Shown here piece after piece: positions 1 to 63,561 of a DNA stretch of 64,000 nt. The notes under the pieces were generated by a model that worked only from the letters and a program-made list of their open reading frames with translations, did no database searches and had not been told where the DNA came from. The position numbers and the translations under genes are program-made. Where the stretch lies: positions 44,007 through 108,006 of the forward strand of contig BAAHQB010000426.1 of the NCBI GenBank assembly GCA_054601695.1, in the 5' to 3' direction. Origin of the DNA: Amorphochlora amoebiformis (taxonomy: Eukaryota; Cercozoa; Chlorarachniophyceae). The first letter of the stretch is position 1; each line of letters starts with the position of its first letter.

Positions 1-209
1 CAACAGGTACTATGAGTGTTATTGTAATATCTTCATTAGGATTAACCTTAGCTCAGACTTAGGTTAGGTTTAGGGTTGAGGTAACATCCATTGGTATCTT
101 GTAAGGATTAGGGTTAGATTTACATCAATTGATGTCGATCATGTGTGTTTTAGGGTTAGAGTTAGGGGTAAGGTTACGGTTAGGGTTAGGGTTAGGGTTA
201 GGGCTACAC

Positions 210-5090
<4,881 letters not shown>

Positions 5091-5091
5091 C

Positions 5092-5750
5092 TAGGGTTAG
5101 GCTTAGGATTAGGATTAGAACTACGCTTAGCCTTAGCCTTAGCCTTAGCCTTAGGCTTAGCCTTAGGCTTAGGATTAGTCTTCGGCTTAGGCTTAGGATT
5201 AGTCTTAGGCTTAGGCTTAGGGTTAGGCTTAGGCTTAGGATTAGTCTTAGGCTTAGGCTTAAGGTTAAGCTTAGGGTTCGGGTTAGGCTTAGGCTTAGGC
5301 TTAGGCTCAGGCTTATGCTTAGGCTTAGGCTTAGGCTTAGGCTTAGTGTTAGGCTTAGGCTTAGGCTTAGGCTTAGGCTTAGGGTTAGGCTTAGGCTTAG
5401 GCTTAGGCTCAGGTTTATGCTTAGGCTTAGGCTTAGGCTTAGGTTCAGGCTTATGCTTAGGCTTAGGCTTAGCCTTAGCCTTAGGCTAGGCTTATTCTTA
5501 TGCTTAGTCTTAGGCTTAGGCTTAGAGTTAGGCTTAGGCTTAGGCTTATTGTTAGGCTTAGGCTTAGGCTTAGGCTCAGGCTTAGGCTTAAGATTAGGCT
5601 TAGAGTTAGGCTTAGGCTTAGGCTCAGGCTTAGAGTTAGGCTTAGGCTTAGGCTTAGGGTTAGGTTTAGGGTTAGGGTTAGGCTTAGGCTCAATATTAGG
5701 CTTAAATTTAGAGTTATCTCTCATGGGTACAATTATGCTTTAGGTTAGGG
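5092..5750. repeat. CTTAGG-type hexamer array
   Basis: About 100 tandem hexamers, mostly GGCTTA with GGGTTA, GGATTA and GTCTTA variants. It abuts the acceptor of the minus-strand exon 5016-5090 (sense orientation CCTAAG). It generates long spurious Leu/Arg frames. Confidence 0.95.
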
Positions 5751-5944
5751 TTAGGGTCCGAATTAGGGTTAGGGATAGCGTCAGAATTCCAGAAATAAAA
5801 AGATAGAGCACTGTCGGAATAATAAGGATAATCCCCAAATGCACGCACTCCACGCGTCACGTGTCACATGTCACGTGCCACGGAAATTTGCCTAATACTC
5901 ACCACGTCGATGTCATGTGTCACGGTAATTTGCCTAAAACTCAC

Positions 5945-13015
<7,071 letters not shown>

Positions 13016-13089
13016 CTAATGTACAATTGCTTTTCTGTCTTCAAATATCACAGGTTTGTAATTATGTTCGTGCATATTATGTGAATAGT

Positions 13090-13680
<591 letters not shown>

Positions 13681-13879
13681 ATGTATATATATATATATGT
13701 ATAATCAGTCACCTGTGTGAAGCAGTGATAATTGAGCAAAGCATGATTAATACCATTTTCATACATATATCTCATAAAAGTGCATACATATTTTACACTA
13801 AAGATTTGTTTTCAAACATGATAAATATTCAATACATCGATGTATACATACATCGATGTATACATACATCTTGATACAA

Positions 13880-14520
13880 TCACCTTCCAATTCAATTGGA
13901 AAGCAAGCTCAAAATGTAAACAATCTCCAAACAAACAAAACAAAACAAGGAAACAAACGGAAAACAAAAGGGAAAGAGTGTCCCAAACCTCTAATCGTCT
14001 TTTTCCTCCCCCCTTCCTTCCAATACACATAATCACGGTAGCCACCCACATCCCCAACCCCAACCGGCGCCATCGTTCCATGCGTCGGAATCCAGGTTTT
14101 GCATAATTTTTCGTTTCGGAACCCACGAGGTAATTTTCGGGTCCCAGGTACTTATTTTGGCGGGAAATGCTTTGACCATCCCGATGTCTTCCCGCTGCTG
14201 AGAATTCGTGGTTATGCTTGTGTTCATGCCCATTTTTCTCGATTGTCCTCGTCCTCTGTCTTGGTCTTTCGTTACATGTACATGTATATGCGTAGATAAG
14301 ACAACGTCGAGTTATACACACACCCAATCCGCGGGATCGTAGACACACACCAATTCCCGGACAAAGCTCACACGTCACACGAGATATGAAATACGCGAAA
14401 AATCGAAAGAGGGAACAAATGTAACCTGGTATTACTTGGAGATATATATATATATATGTGTGTGTGTGTGTATGTATTGAAATTGTAATATTATGCATGT
14501 ACATGTATACATTCATATAC
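13880..14520 (-). other. Open region upstream of the 5-13 kb exons: candidate first exon or 5' UTR
   Basis: A non-repetitive, moderately GC-rich island. On the minus strand, two overlapping frames stay open for more than 60 codons between about 14270 and 14033. One begins ATGGGCATGAAC and encodes a polar peptide ending near DSDAWNDGAGWGWGCGWLP. The other contains a His-rich HEHKHNHEF segment. Its position just upstream of the minus-strand exon at 13015 fits a 5' exon. I could not choose a frame or show a donor with the correct phase, so no protein is claimed. Confidence 0.3.
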
Positions 14521-30644
<16,124 letters not shown>

Positions 30645-31655
30645 CACTCCGCCTTCTTTTGGCCCAAACACAAACACAGACCCCAAACAACACACCACAA
30701 GAGGGAGGAAGAAACGAATCTCACAAACAACGTCACTCACCACTGGGGTACCAAAGAAACACAATTTCGAGCTTCTGTTTCTTTTTTACAGCATATTGCA
30801 ACCCCGGGCACCCGTAGCCAGGTTAGCCGATAAATGTAATATTTTTACGGATTAAAGGAGGAGTTCGTCGCCACGGGGGGGGGGGGGGAGTTCAATAGTG
30901 CGAGTCACCTACGTGTCCTGTGCCACGGCCTTGCCGAGAAATTATGTAGAGTTCGCAACGTGAATACTGCAAGACTCACGGTTGTGTACGCTACTTGTCG
31001 CGGTGTCGAAGTTCCGGTACTAACTACCCGGCAGTATCCCGAATAGAGAAGACCGAAAAGTAAATTACTCGGCGCTTTTACAAGACAGATATCTCGGAGA
31101 TATCTAGTTACCCCACCTCAGGTCACTTGTTGAAATATCGTACAATTGCCTAAAGATGTCCGATATTCAATATCCCTGTTAAATTTCGGCTTCGGGGACG
31201 TGCAGCAGCGACTATGCTGTCGCCCCGACCGCGTACCCGATCCAGCTCAGGTGACCTAACCATCTTCTGTGGATCCAAAAAATAAGCTGTTATTTGATGA
31301 AAATAATGGGTGAGTGGGAAGGGGAGGGGGAAAGCGAGGGAAAATATCTTTCCTTTTCCTTCATACCTCAGGTTTTTGGGTCGAACCCTGATTCTTCTTT
31401 TATTATTCTTTTTTCGGGATTTTGGGGTTGGATTGGGGCTGCCACGGGAATCGGATGGACGGTGGACATGGGGTATGCTCAACCTTGGGTGTTGGATGGG
31501 TTGTGTATGACTACGTAGTTCGGGTCGAAGAGGTACGTGTTTGCTGTCGTTCGCGCGATTTTTCGATTTCTTTCCTCGAGCTCCTAAAACACACTTTTCG
31601 ACTCCCTATCCCAGCCTTCACCCTCCCCTTACCCTTTCTAAAGCCCCACTGACAG
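30645..31655. promoter_or_regulatory. Divergent intergenic region, likely bidirectional promoter
   Basis: Separates the start codon of the minus-strand isocitrate dehydrogenase (30644) from the first confidently read exon of the plus-strand SPX/MFS gene (31656). It is the longest TA-poor unique stretch in the left half of the window and carries a run of 14 G at 30875-30888. The orientation of telomere-like repeats flips across it. I could not recognise a TATA box or initiator. The true first exon of the plus-strand gene may lie in its right half. Confidence 0.5.
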
Positions 31656-34896
<3,241 letters not shown>

Positions 34897-34964
34897 GTAA
34901 TCACATATATATATATATATATATATCTAGATATTTATGTATACATATATATTTATGTCTAAAT

Positions 34965-34999
<35 letters not shown>

Positions 35000-35329
35000 T
35001 ATATATATATACATAAATGTATATATATATATATATATAATATAATCCATTATGTAAATATGTTTATAGATGTAAATACGGTATGTATAATTAATATGTA
35101 AGCATGAATACAGACATATGTACTATCCACGTAACTTAACTTGTTTCGACGAAAATATAACACGTAGACGTTACATAAGCAAGCAAATATATACTTCACA
35201 TCCTCTCTCTTTTTCTTTCTTCCTCCCTCCTCTCTTTTTCTTTCTTCCTCCCTCTCTCTCTCTCTCTTTTGACCTCTCTTCCTCCCTCCTCTCTCTTCCT
35301 CTCACACGCACAACACACACTCTTACTCA

Positions 35330-35390
<61 letters not shown>

Positions 35391-35417
35391 ACATGTAATA
35401 TAATATAATATCCACAG

Positions 35418-49891
<14,474 letters not shown>

Positions 49892-50044
49892 CTAACCCTA
49901 ACCCAAGCCAAGCCAACAAGAAAGACAATCATGCAACTCTAAGTGTGCTATAGGGGAAATACTTGCATTTTTACACACGAAACAGATGTGTGGATATGTA
50001 AGCATCGAAATATATTGTACCTTTTTACCTAGGGACATGTTAGA

Positions 50045-50088
<44 letters not shown>

Positions 50089-50109
50089 GCATACATACAT
50101 ATAATACAC

Positions 50110-50140
<31 letters not shown>

Positions 50141-50273
50141 ATATTAAGTTCTACAGTTTGTATTAATATCATAGGACTATTTTTGTGTATAACACGAATA
50201 CATATTGTGATACATGTCATATGTACATATGTATATATACACATATATATATATATACATACATATATATATA

Positions 50274-50323
<50 letters not shown>

Positions 50324-50375
50324 GCACACATACATACATACATATATTATACACATATATTATATGTATATACAC

Positions 50376-50406
<31 letters not shown>

Positions 50407-50504
50407 ATTGCATACCTTATCTATAAAGATGTGTATATTTATACACGTAGTGTATTACATACAGGCATAAAGATAATGTACATATATAGACATAAATATA
50501 TATA

Positions 50505-50544
<40 letters not shown>

Positions 50545-50724
50545 CTTATACATATATATATATATTGCATATAGCAAATTGTAAATAACAGAGCAAGAAT
50601 TGAGTCGTGGCAAGAGCGTTACCTAGCTCAACACCTCCCCAGAAAATCATCAGCGTAAACCCAACCCGACTCAAACTAATCAAAATAAAAACCCCAACCC
50701 TAACTCTACCCCAACCTATTACTA

Positions 50725-51015
50725 CGATTTCGGACAGGGTTAGGGGTTTAGTATTAGACTTGAAGATGGGCTGGATTTAGATTACAGATACTAGATACTA
50801 TTTACTAGACTAGACCACTAACTGTAGTTTAAACCTTGATATTAGAGTTAAGATGGGATGAATTTTGATTAGAGATAGTATTTTAGTAGAGTAGAATAGT
50901 AAGCGTAGTTTAAAGCTTGGTATTAGAGTGAAAGATGGGTGGGTGTAGGTGAGAGATAGTATGTATGTAGTAGAGTAGAGTAGTAAGCGAAGTTTAAACC
51001 TTAGTATTACAGCTT
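50725..51015. repeat. 95-bp degenerate tandem repeat
   Basis: Three units containing agtttaaaccttgatattag, agatggg and gagtagaatagtaag. Confidence 0.8.
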
Positions 51016-51202
51016 GTGAACATGCTAGTAAGGTTAGTTTAAAGGTTAAGCTAAGTTTGTAGGCTTTGGACTGAGTTTTAGAATTAGCCAGGGGTGGTGT
51101 AAGGGTTGGGTTGTATACCTGCTACGATTGCAACCCGACCTCAGGGATAGTGTCACCACTAGGCTTAATTTAACCATTCTGTATGAATATATGTATGTGT
51201 AT

Positions 51203-51268
<66 letters not shown>

Positions 51269-51318
51269 AATATAAATACAAATAATATATATATATATAT
51301 AATCTATATATATATATA

Positions 51319-51409
<91 letters not shown>

Positions 51410-51471
51410 TGATATATATATATATATATATATATATATCTTGGCTAGGGAGAGCAAACAGTATGATGCGA

Positions 51472-51522
<51 letters not shown>

Positions 51523-51569
51523 GAAGTTTATCTTATGTATATACATATGTATATACATACATATATACA

Positions 51570-51604
<35 letters not shown>

Positions 51605-52520
51605 GATCTCAACTTAAACGTTGGGCTCCATTAGCGTGTACATGTACATGAGCATATGATATACGTTTATTCACAGGATCTCAACTTAAACGTTAGACAT
51701 AAGCATATGATATACGTTTATTCAGATGATCTCAACTTAAACGTTAGACATAAGCATATGATATACGTTTATTCAGAGGATCTCAAGTTAAACGTTAGAC
51801 ATATGCATATGGTATACGTTTATTCAGAGGATCTCAACTTAAACGTTAGACATATGCATATGATATACCTTTATTCAGAGGATCTCAACTTAAACGTTAG
51901 ACGTATGCATATGATATACGTTTATTCAGAGGATCTCAACTTAAACGTTAGACGTATGCATATGATATACGTTTATTCAGATGATCTCAACTTAAACGTT
52001 AGACATAAGCATATGATATACGTTTATTCAGAGGATCTCAAGTTAAACGTTAGACATATGCATATGGTATACGTTTATTCAGAGGATCTCAACTTAAACG
52101 TTAGACATATGCATATGATATACCTTTATTCAGAGGATCTCAACTTAAACGTTAGACGTATGCATATGATATACGTTTATTCAGAGGATCTCAACTTAAA
52201 CGTTAGACGTATGCATATGATATACGTTTATTCAGATGATCTCAACTTAAACGTTAGACATAAGCATATGATATACATATACGTTTATTCAGATGATCTG
52301 AAGTTAAACGTTAGACATAAGCATGTGATATACATATACGTTTATTGAGAGGATCTGAAGTTAAACGTTAGACATAAGCATGTGATATACATATACGTTT
52401 ATTCAGAGGATCTGAAGTTAAACGTTAGACATAAGCATGTGATATACATATACGTTTATTCAGAGGATCTGAAGTTAAACGTTAGACATAAGCATATGAT
52501 ATACATATACGTTTATTCAG
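51605..52520 (+). repeat. 51-bp array made of copies of the acceptor of exon 52521-52589
   Basis: About 18 units of ggatctcaacttaaacgtta plus gacataagcatatgatatac and gtttattcaga. 51 is a multiple of 3, so the array reads as a 17-residue repeat. The last unit runs directly into the exon at 52521 (cag|aggatctgaactaaaacg). Confidence 0.95.
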
Positions 52521-52590
52521 AGGATCTGAACTAAAACGTTTCGCTGCATCACCGCCTGTCACCGGCTCTCTTAAATGCAGAAATTCAAGG

Positions 52591-52659
<69 letters not shown>

Positions 52660-52660
52660 G

Positions 52661-52694
<34 letters not shown>

Positions 52695-52838
52695 CATATA
52701 CGTATATACATGAACATCGGTATGTGTGCATATGTATTTAATATGTGCATATATGCAAAAATATATAATATAACTATGTAAAGTTTATGTAAATATATGT
52801 TTGTTTGTATACGTAGGATGTGTAACTGGTGAGTTCGA

Positions 52839-52912
<74 letters not shown>

Positions 52913-52956
52913 ATAATATATATATAAATGTATGTATATGCATATTTACATATTAG

Positions 52957-53015
<59 letters not shown>

Positions 53016-53183
53016 CATACATGTTTATATATGTAAGTTACAGTAGTAATAATAGTTATATTTGGGCACGTAGGTCTGGATACGGCTCTCTCGACTCAGC
53101 GGTGGGTATATCATGGATGTACAATATAACACACATATGCACATATATATTACCCACACACGTATACATATATAAAGTTACAT

Positions 53184-53230
<47 letters not shown>

Positions 53231-53391
53231 TTTTATAAAGATTGATGCATGATAAACACATATAAATGTGTTTATATTATCTTATAATCTCTACATATCA
53301 CATTCTTCACTCTCCCGAGCTAGTATACATATAATATATCTATATCTTATACTTATAATATATACATATATAACCGTTGTATAAATATGTG

Positions 53392-53429
<38 letters not shown>

Positions 53430-53439
53430 GTGATATATT

Positions 53440-53486
<47 letters not shown>

Positions 53487-54821
53487 GTATGTATATATAT
53501 AGATATATATATATATATATATTTGTATATATGTATATATATATATGTATGTATGTACATACATATATATACATATATATTTGTATATACATATATATAC
53601 ATAAATATATATTATATGTGTGTGTTGGTTTACGTATACATGTGTACGTACGTACGTTGATCACATTTTAAGATCCGTAAAGGCGGCTTCCTGATTCCTG
53701 GTCTTTACCGTCCTTCCACATATAATATATCAAATTATTATATGGAATTATACGTAAACTTGGTTTCCGCACTTGTGGATTGTTTTGTCACACATCCATT
53801 CATCCATTCATCTATCCAACCAATGGTCTGTTCGCACATCCATCGATCTATCCAACGCTCTAGCCAACGAATGCGTATGTTGACACATCCATCGATGTAT
53901 CCACCTGTTACACAGTCCATCGATGTATCCAAGCTGTTGACACATCCATCGATGTATCCAAGCTGTTGACACATCCATCGATGTATCCAAGCTGTTGACA
54001 CAATCCATCGATGTATCCAAGCTGTGGACACATCCATCGATGTATCCAAGCTGTTGTCATAATCCATGACACATCCATCGATGTATCCAAGCTGTTGACA
54101 CAATCCATCGATGTATCCAAGCTGTTGACACAATCCATCGATCTATCCAAGCTGTGGACACATCCATCGATGTATCCAAGCTGTTGTCATAATCCATGAC
54201 ACATCCATCGATGTATCCAAGCTGTTGTCATAATCCATGACATATCCATCGATGTATCCAAGCTGTTGACACAATCCATCGATGTATCCAACCTGTTGAC
54301 ACAATCCATCGATCTATCCAAGCTGTTGACACAATCCATCGATCTATCCAACCAATACACCAATGCGTCTGTCGACACATCCAGTGATCTATCCAACGAT
54401 CTATCCAAGTGATGCGTCTGTTGACACATCCATCGATCTACATGTAGCAGCAATGGTTTGGTTGGTCTGGTGATAATCTCCAATGATCTGTCCAACAAAC
54501 TCGTCTGATTGATTGACACACACATCCATCGATCTATCCAACCAGTGCGTCTGTGGTTCCTTTTTCACACATCTATCGATCTACCCAACCAAGTGTTGGT
54601 CCTTTTGTACACATCCATCGATGGATCTATGAAATCAATGCATTTCTGTGTATGTGCCCGGATTTGTGTCTCTCCTTGAGTAAGCGAAACCAGACGCCCT
54701 AAACCGAAAGCTAATTTCTGCTGACGAATTCTAATAACCCTCATAGACGACGGCCAAAAACCTCCCATACGCGGCCGTTGCTAGGTATTTCAATATTATA
54801 CATATATACATATAAACAAGC

Positions 54822-54870
<49 letters not shown>

Positions 54871-54919
54871 TATATATATAATTACAGACATGTTCATCCA
54901 TATAGTAATGCCCATTTTA

Positions 54920-54997
<78 letters not shown>

Positions 54998-54998
54998 A

Positions 54999-55045
<47 letters not shown>

Positions 55046-55081
55046 TATATATATATTACATATATAAATATATATATATAA

Positions 55082-55113
<32 letters not shown>

Positions 55114-55484
55114 GTATATATGTATATATGTATATATGTATGTATGTATATATATATATATATGTATATGTTATACATGTAAATTATTACACGAATGTGA
55201 TACCTGCACATATATTTCTTTTTAGTATGTTTTATGGAGTGCTACAGACTACCTGCAGATTTAGAAATGTACTGTATCATGTAAACGATTTACAACCAAA
55301 TAATATATATATATATATATTATCTACATATTTGTGTATATATAATATACACATATATCCACACATATATACATATATATATATATATATATATTACATA
55401 GGAACATATATAAAAATACTTGACATAATAAACGCAAGTATACATACATACAGTACACACACCAGTGTGGAGTTGGATTCAAAG
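52521..55484 (+). CDS. Plus-strand micro-exons of an unidentified protein (partial)
   Basis: Exons: 52521-52589, 53074-53101, 53673-53700, 54747-54784, 55226-55280 and possibly 55466-55484. Each has AG before and GT after. Phases agree between the first three and between 54747-54784 and 55226-55280. An exon is probably missing around 54640-54690. Encoded segments are [48 protein letters not shown] and [19 protein letters not shown] do not recognise the family. The first exon is preceded by a 51-bp tandem array made of copies of its own acceptor. A 29-bp array fills the third intron. The start and end of the gene are not known. Confidence 0.5.
53770..54620. repeat. 29-bp CCATCGATGTATCCAAGC minisatellite
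   Basis: More than 20 units of cacatccatcgatgtatcca plus agctgttga, degenerate at both ends. It sits in the intron between exons 53673-53700 and 54747-54784. Each unit contains an ATCGAT palindrome. Confidence 0.95.
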
Positions 55485-56497
<1,013 letters not shown>

Positions 56498-57112
56498 TAT
56501 ATATGCATAAAGGCATATCTCCCCCGCGGCCCCGTTCCCGGCAACCTGGAACCCCTTGCGAAAGGCCTTGGCCCCCGAGCTTTTAAAGAACAATTCGAGG
56601 ATACATGGGCAAGCACCAACCTCGCTTACGCGGCTGCGGTTCGGACCTACGTTCAACTCGAACAACTGAAAGACGACAAGAAACCACCCAATAAAAAAGT
56701 ACTACAAGACGCCGCTTTCGCCATACTCACAATATCCAATATACAAGCACGAGCACTACAACAATACAAACATCATTGTACCCGGACCATCGCGCCCCAC
56801 GCAGTCAAGCCTGGGACAAACAGGTCTCCAATCGCTCCCAATTCTGAGGAGAAAGCCATACTAGCCGGAGCGCAACTGGACACACAACTGACCAAGGCCC
56901 GACAAGAGCGCATCCGTGAACGCGGACGCGGACAGGCCAGGTATCCGCCATGGCAACCTCGCACCTACCAACACGAGACCTGGGGACCAACACGGCCTTT
57001 TCACGGCCAACGCGATAATCAGCGATACAACCAACTGCCAGGCAGACAGTTCGGCCGCCCATGTACATCATACCCGCCACAGCCGGGAAGCACTCCTCGC
57101 GCTCATAACTAA
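56498..57112 (+). pseudogene. Retroelement gag-like ORF fragment (tentative)
   Basis: One frame stays open for about 204 codons to a TAA at 57110. It has no upstream ATG because it runs back into (TA)n at its left end. The base composition is clearly GC-richer than its surroundings and there are no introns, unlike the neighbouring split genes. The protein is hydrophilic: a helical middle (VLQDAAFAILTISNIQARAL), then a basic Arg/Gly/Gln/Pro-rich tail (RERGRGQARYPPWQPRTYQH, ending GRQFGRPCTSYPPQPGS). This arrangement resembles gag proteins of DIRS/Ngaro-type or other retroelements. I see no reverse transcriptase, integrase or terminal repeat nearby. It could equally be the 3' exon of an unknown gene. 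Confidence 0.35.
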
Positions 57113-59522
<2,410 letters not shown>

Positions 59523-60716
59523 CTATGGATCCTTTTCCTGTCTTCCGGTTCTGAATGTCGAACTGCGACGCACAGAGGAAGTGAAGCTGCGATAGGAGCG
59601 TTTATCCAAAGAGAGGGTTGAACGCCTGCGCACTTGTGAATCTCCAATCAAGCTTCTTCTGCGGCCGTACTCATCCTCAACGAATATTTCGAACACACAG
59701 GCCTTGGAACTCAACGACGAGCTAAACTGCGACCTGGTAGACAGAGGTGGGCTAAACTGCGTCCTGGTAGGCAGGATGCATAAGCCCTTCATCTTCGTCG
59801 ACTCAGGGTGATTTGTGGAACTACATACATCCAAGTCTCTCGACTGTTCGGCCGTCGACGTGAATTGGGCCCTCCGCAATCGGTAAATCCTCTTGGCGTC
59901 CACAAACATCTCGTGCGAAATCCGTTGAAACCCGTATTGCGTGAGACGAATGTGATAAAGAGAGCAGTTGGGGATCGCTTGGTTAGGAGGGTAGGCGGGA
60001 CCAAGCAGAACGCGTATAAGATGTGAATGCGTGACGACCGTGATGAACTCCTCTCTGCGCGAATTGAAGAGGGCAGACAATCCCTGGTAGATTGGTATGT
60101 TTTCTATAGTCTTGCAATCTTGTACAGACATCATCTTGGCCTCGGACTGGACATTGGTAAGATCCTTGGCATATTCAGTCTGTACCAGCGAGAAGTCAAC
60201 GCGTTGGAAGTCTTTCGAGGATTCAAGGGTAGATATCTTCCGCGAGACCAAATATCTTTGGCTCTGGTTCTTGGAAATAAGTTCCATGTCACAGAGGGTG
60301 TGTGATGCGATAATGGGGGTAGTGGGGGTGTCTGAAAAGATCCGACACGCGGTCTGCAGGGACCTAGTCATCGTTGATGCCAAAACAATCTCGGTATCGT
60401 CGATATGTAGCTTTGAGAGTTGCCGAGTGAGTGAGGTCGCCTGTAAGTCGCCCTCATTTGTTAGCACCGCATCCACATAGTTTGATCGTTCATTTTGAAC
60501 GACACGGAGTTCAGATTCGCCTGTGAATTCGCAACCCTGTCAGATTCGGCAATGTCGTACGAGAATGAAAATGCTACCGTGAAGTATCAGAGTGATGAAT
60601 TTGGGATGTGTTGAATCCGTCAGACGCAAAGGGGGCACGGGTCCAGATTCTAAGGTGTATTTTCGTAATGACAGTTTACAATTTAGAACACATCCACGCA
60701 TAAGCACAAATCCCAT
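59523..60716 (-). CDS. Histidine phosphatase (phosphoglycerate-mutase-like) superfamily protein, two exons
   Basis: Exon 1 is 60716-60578 and exon 2 is 60520-59523 (stop TAG). The intron is only 57 nt, GT..AG, and splits the Gly codon of the active-site motif. The spliced protein is about 378 residues. Residues 39-51 read KFITLILHGESEL, the position of the superfamily RHGE motif with its nucleophilic His. They are followed by DAVLTNEGDLQATSL and VLASTMTRSLQTA, the usual second block (typically SxLxRxxQTA). TVVTHSHLIRVLLG follows around residues 170-185 and carries the second catalytic His. The conserved Arg just before the nucleophilic His is Leu here (LHG). The last 150 residues are a Ser/Arg-rich tail with no recognised domain. 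The start ATG at 60716 is the first in frame; ATG at 60701 is an alternative. This is the only compact, TA-free gene in the window, and it lies 3 kb from the telomere. Confidence 0.85.
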
Positions 60717-62356
<1,640 letters not shown>

Positions 62357-62645
62357 GAGCCTCGGGAATGTCTCCATCAACTTGGGGTGTGACGGGGCGG
62401 GCTTCATTCACTGCAGAAGGCTTGGGAGAAGATTTGTGAGAAGGGAAGGTGCGTGGACTGGTGGTGGTCTCTCGCTTTGAAGGAGGTTGTGTAGCCTCTC
62501 GTCGTGCTCTCAGGTCATATAACGCTTGCGAACTGTGCTGTTGTGGCTTGTCGTCGTACTGTATTATGCGCTGGACGTATGCAGAACTTGTGATGATCGT
62601 TGCTGATACTCTTCTCGATTTTATTTTATAAACCGACGGAGTCAC
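62357..62645 (-). CDS. Hypothetical Ser/Pro-rich ORF, last gene-like sequence before the telomere
   Basis: About 96 codons open from ATG at 62645 into (TA)n at 62357. The composition is non-repetitive, polar and Ser/Pro/Thr-rich, for example [20 protein letters not shown]. There are no family motifs, and no donor site was recognised at its 3' end. It could be the first exon of a gene, a fragment, or a chance frame. Confidence 0.3.
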
Positions 62646-62729
62646 GGCTAGACGGGCCTACGGTGTAAGTTGGTAATTTAGTGTATATGTCCAGGAGAGA
62701 TGCATCCAGGTCATGGATAGAGTATCTGG

Positions 62730-63561
62730 GTTTAGGGGGTCGGGTTAGGGTGTCGGGTTGGGGTGTCGGGTTAGGGTTAGGAGGTTAGGAATAAGGATAG
62801 GGTTAGGGTTAGGGTTAGGGTGTCGGGTCAGGGGTCGGGTTAAGGGTTAGGGTGTCAGGCTAGGGTGTCGGGAGGGTTAGGGTTAGAGTGTCGGGTTAGG
62901 GTGTCAGTTAGGGTTAGGGTTAGGGTTAGGGAGTCGGGTTTGGGTGTCGGGTTAGGGTGTCGGGATAGGTGTCGGGTTAGGGTTAGGGTGTCGGGTTAGG
63001 GTTAGGGTGTCGGGTTAGGATTAGGGTTAGGGAGTCGGGTTAGGGTTAGGGTGTCGGGTTAGGGTTAGGGTGTCGGGTTAGGGTTAGGGTGTCGGGTTAG
63101 GGTGTCGGGTTAGGGTGTCGGGTTAGGGTGTCGGGTTAGGGTGTCGGGTTAGGGTGTCGGGTTAGGGTGTCGGGTTAGGGTGTCGGGTTAGGGTGTCGGG
63201 TTAGGGTTACTAGGTTAGGGTGTCGGGTTAGGGTTAGGGTGTCGGGTTAGGGTGTCGGGTTAGGGTGTCGGGTTAGGGTGTCGGGTTAGGGTTAGGGTGT
63301 CGGGTTAGGGTGTCGGGTTAGGGTGTCGGGTTAGGGTGTCGGGTTAGGGTGTCGGGTTAGGGTGTCGGGTGAGGGTGTCGGGTTAGGGTGTCGGGTTAGG
63401 GTGTCGGGTTAGGGTGTCGGGTTAGGGTGTCGGGTTAGGGTTAGGGTGTCGGGTTAGGGTGTCGGGTTAGGGTTAGGGTTAGGGTGTCGGGTTAGGGTTA
63501 GGGTTAGGGTTAGGGTGTCGGGTTAGGGTGTCGGGTTAGGGTGTCGGGTTAGGGTGTCGGG
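62730..63561 (+). repeat. Subtelomeric 13-bp array (TTAGGG + TGTCGGG)
   Basis: Dozens of copies of a compound unit, TTAGGGTGTCGGG. Its left part is degenerate (agggagtcgg, gggtcaggg variants), and increasing TTAGGG insertions appear towards the telomere. The second half of the unit looks like a derived telomere repeat. Confidence 0.95.

Larger units (their letters stand above)
49892..52520. other. Spacer and intron-like DNA with tandem arrays; no exon assigned
   Basis: Starts after the transporter stop. It holds (TA)n blocks (50050-50580, 51200-51400), a short C-rich telomere-like patch (50645-50710), a roughly 95-bp repeat (50725-51010) and a 51-bp array (51605-52520). The array ends exactly at the acceptor of the exon at 52521. 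A 5' exon of the next plus-strand gene may be hidden here (for example around 51440-51475), but no frame could be supported. Confidence 0.4.

Noticed and set aside
13018-13073. Minus-strand [17 protein letters not shown] as a first exon
   Set aside because: It would leave only a 9-nt intron before the 13015 acceptor, too short to be spliced.
31150-31518. Overlapping ORFs on both strands in the divergent intergenic region
   Set aside because: No family motifs, and mutually overlapping frames of similar quality. The plus frame containing GWVVYDYVVRVEE was considered as the SPX N-terminus but has an upstream in-frame stop with no AG acceptor between.
50630-50670. Minus-strand VYADDFL, resembling the reverse-transcriptase YADD box
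   Set aside because: Only about eight residues in a short frame, with no other RT motif around it. Probably chance.
51656-52348. A 230-residue repeat protein as an independent gene
   Set aside because: The repeat derives from the acceptor of the exon at 52521. It has no start context and continues in frame only because the unit is 51 bp.
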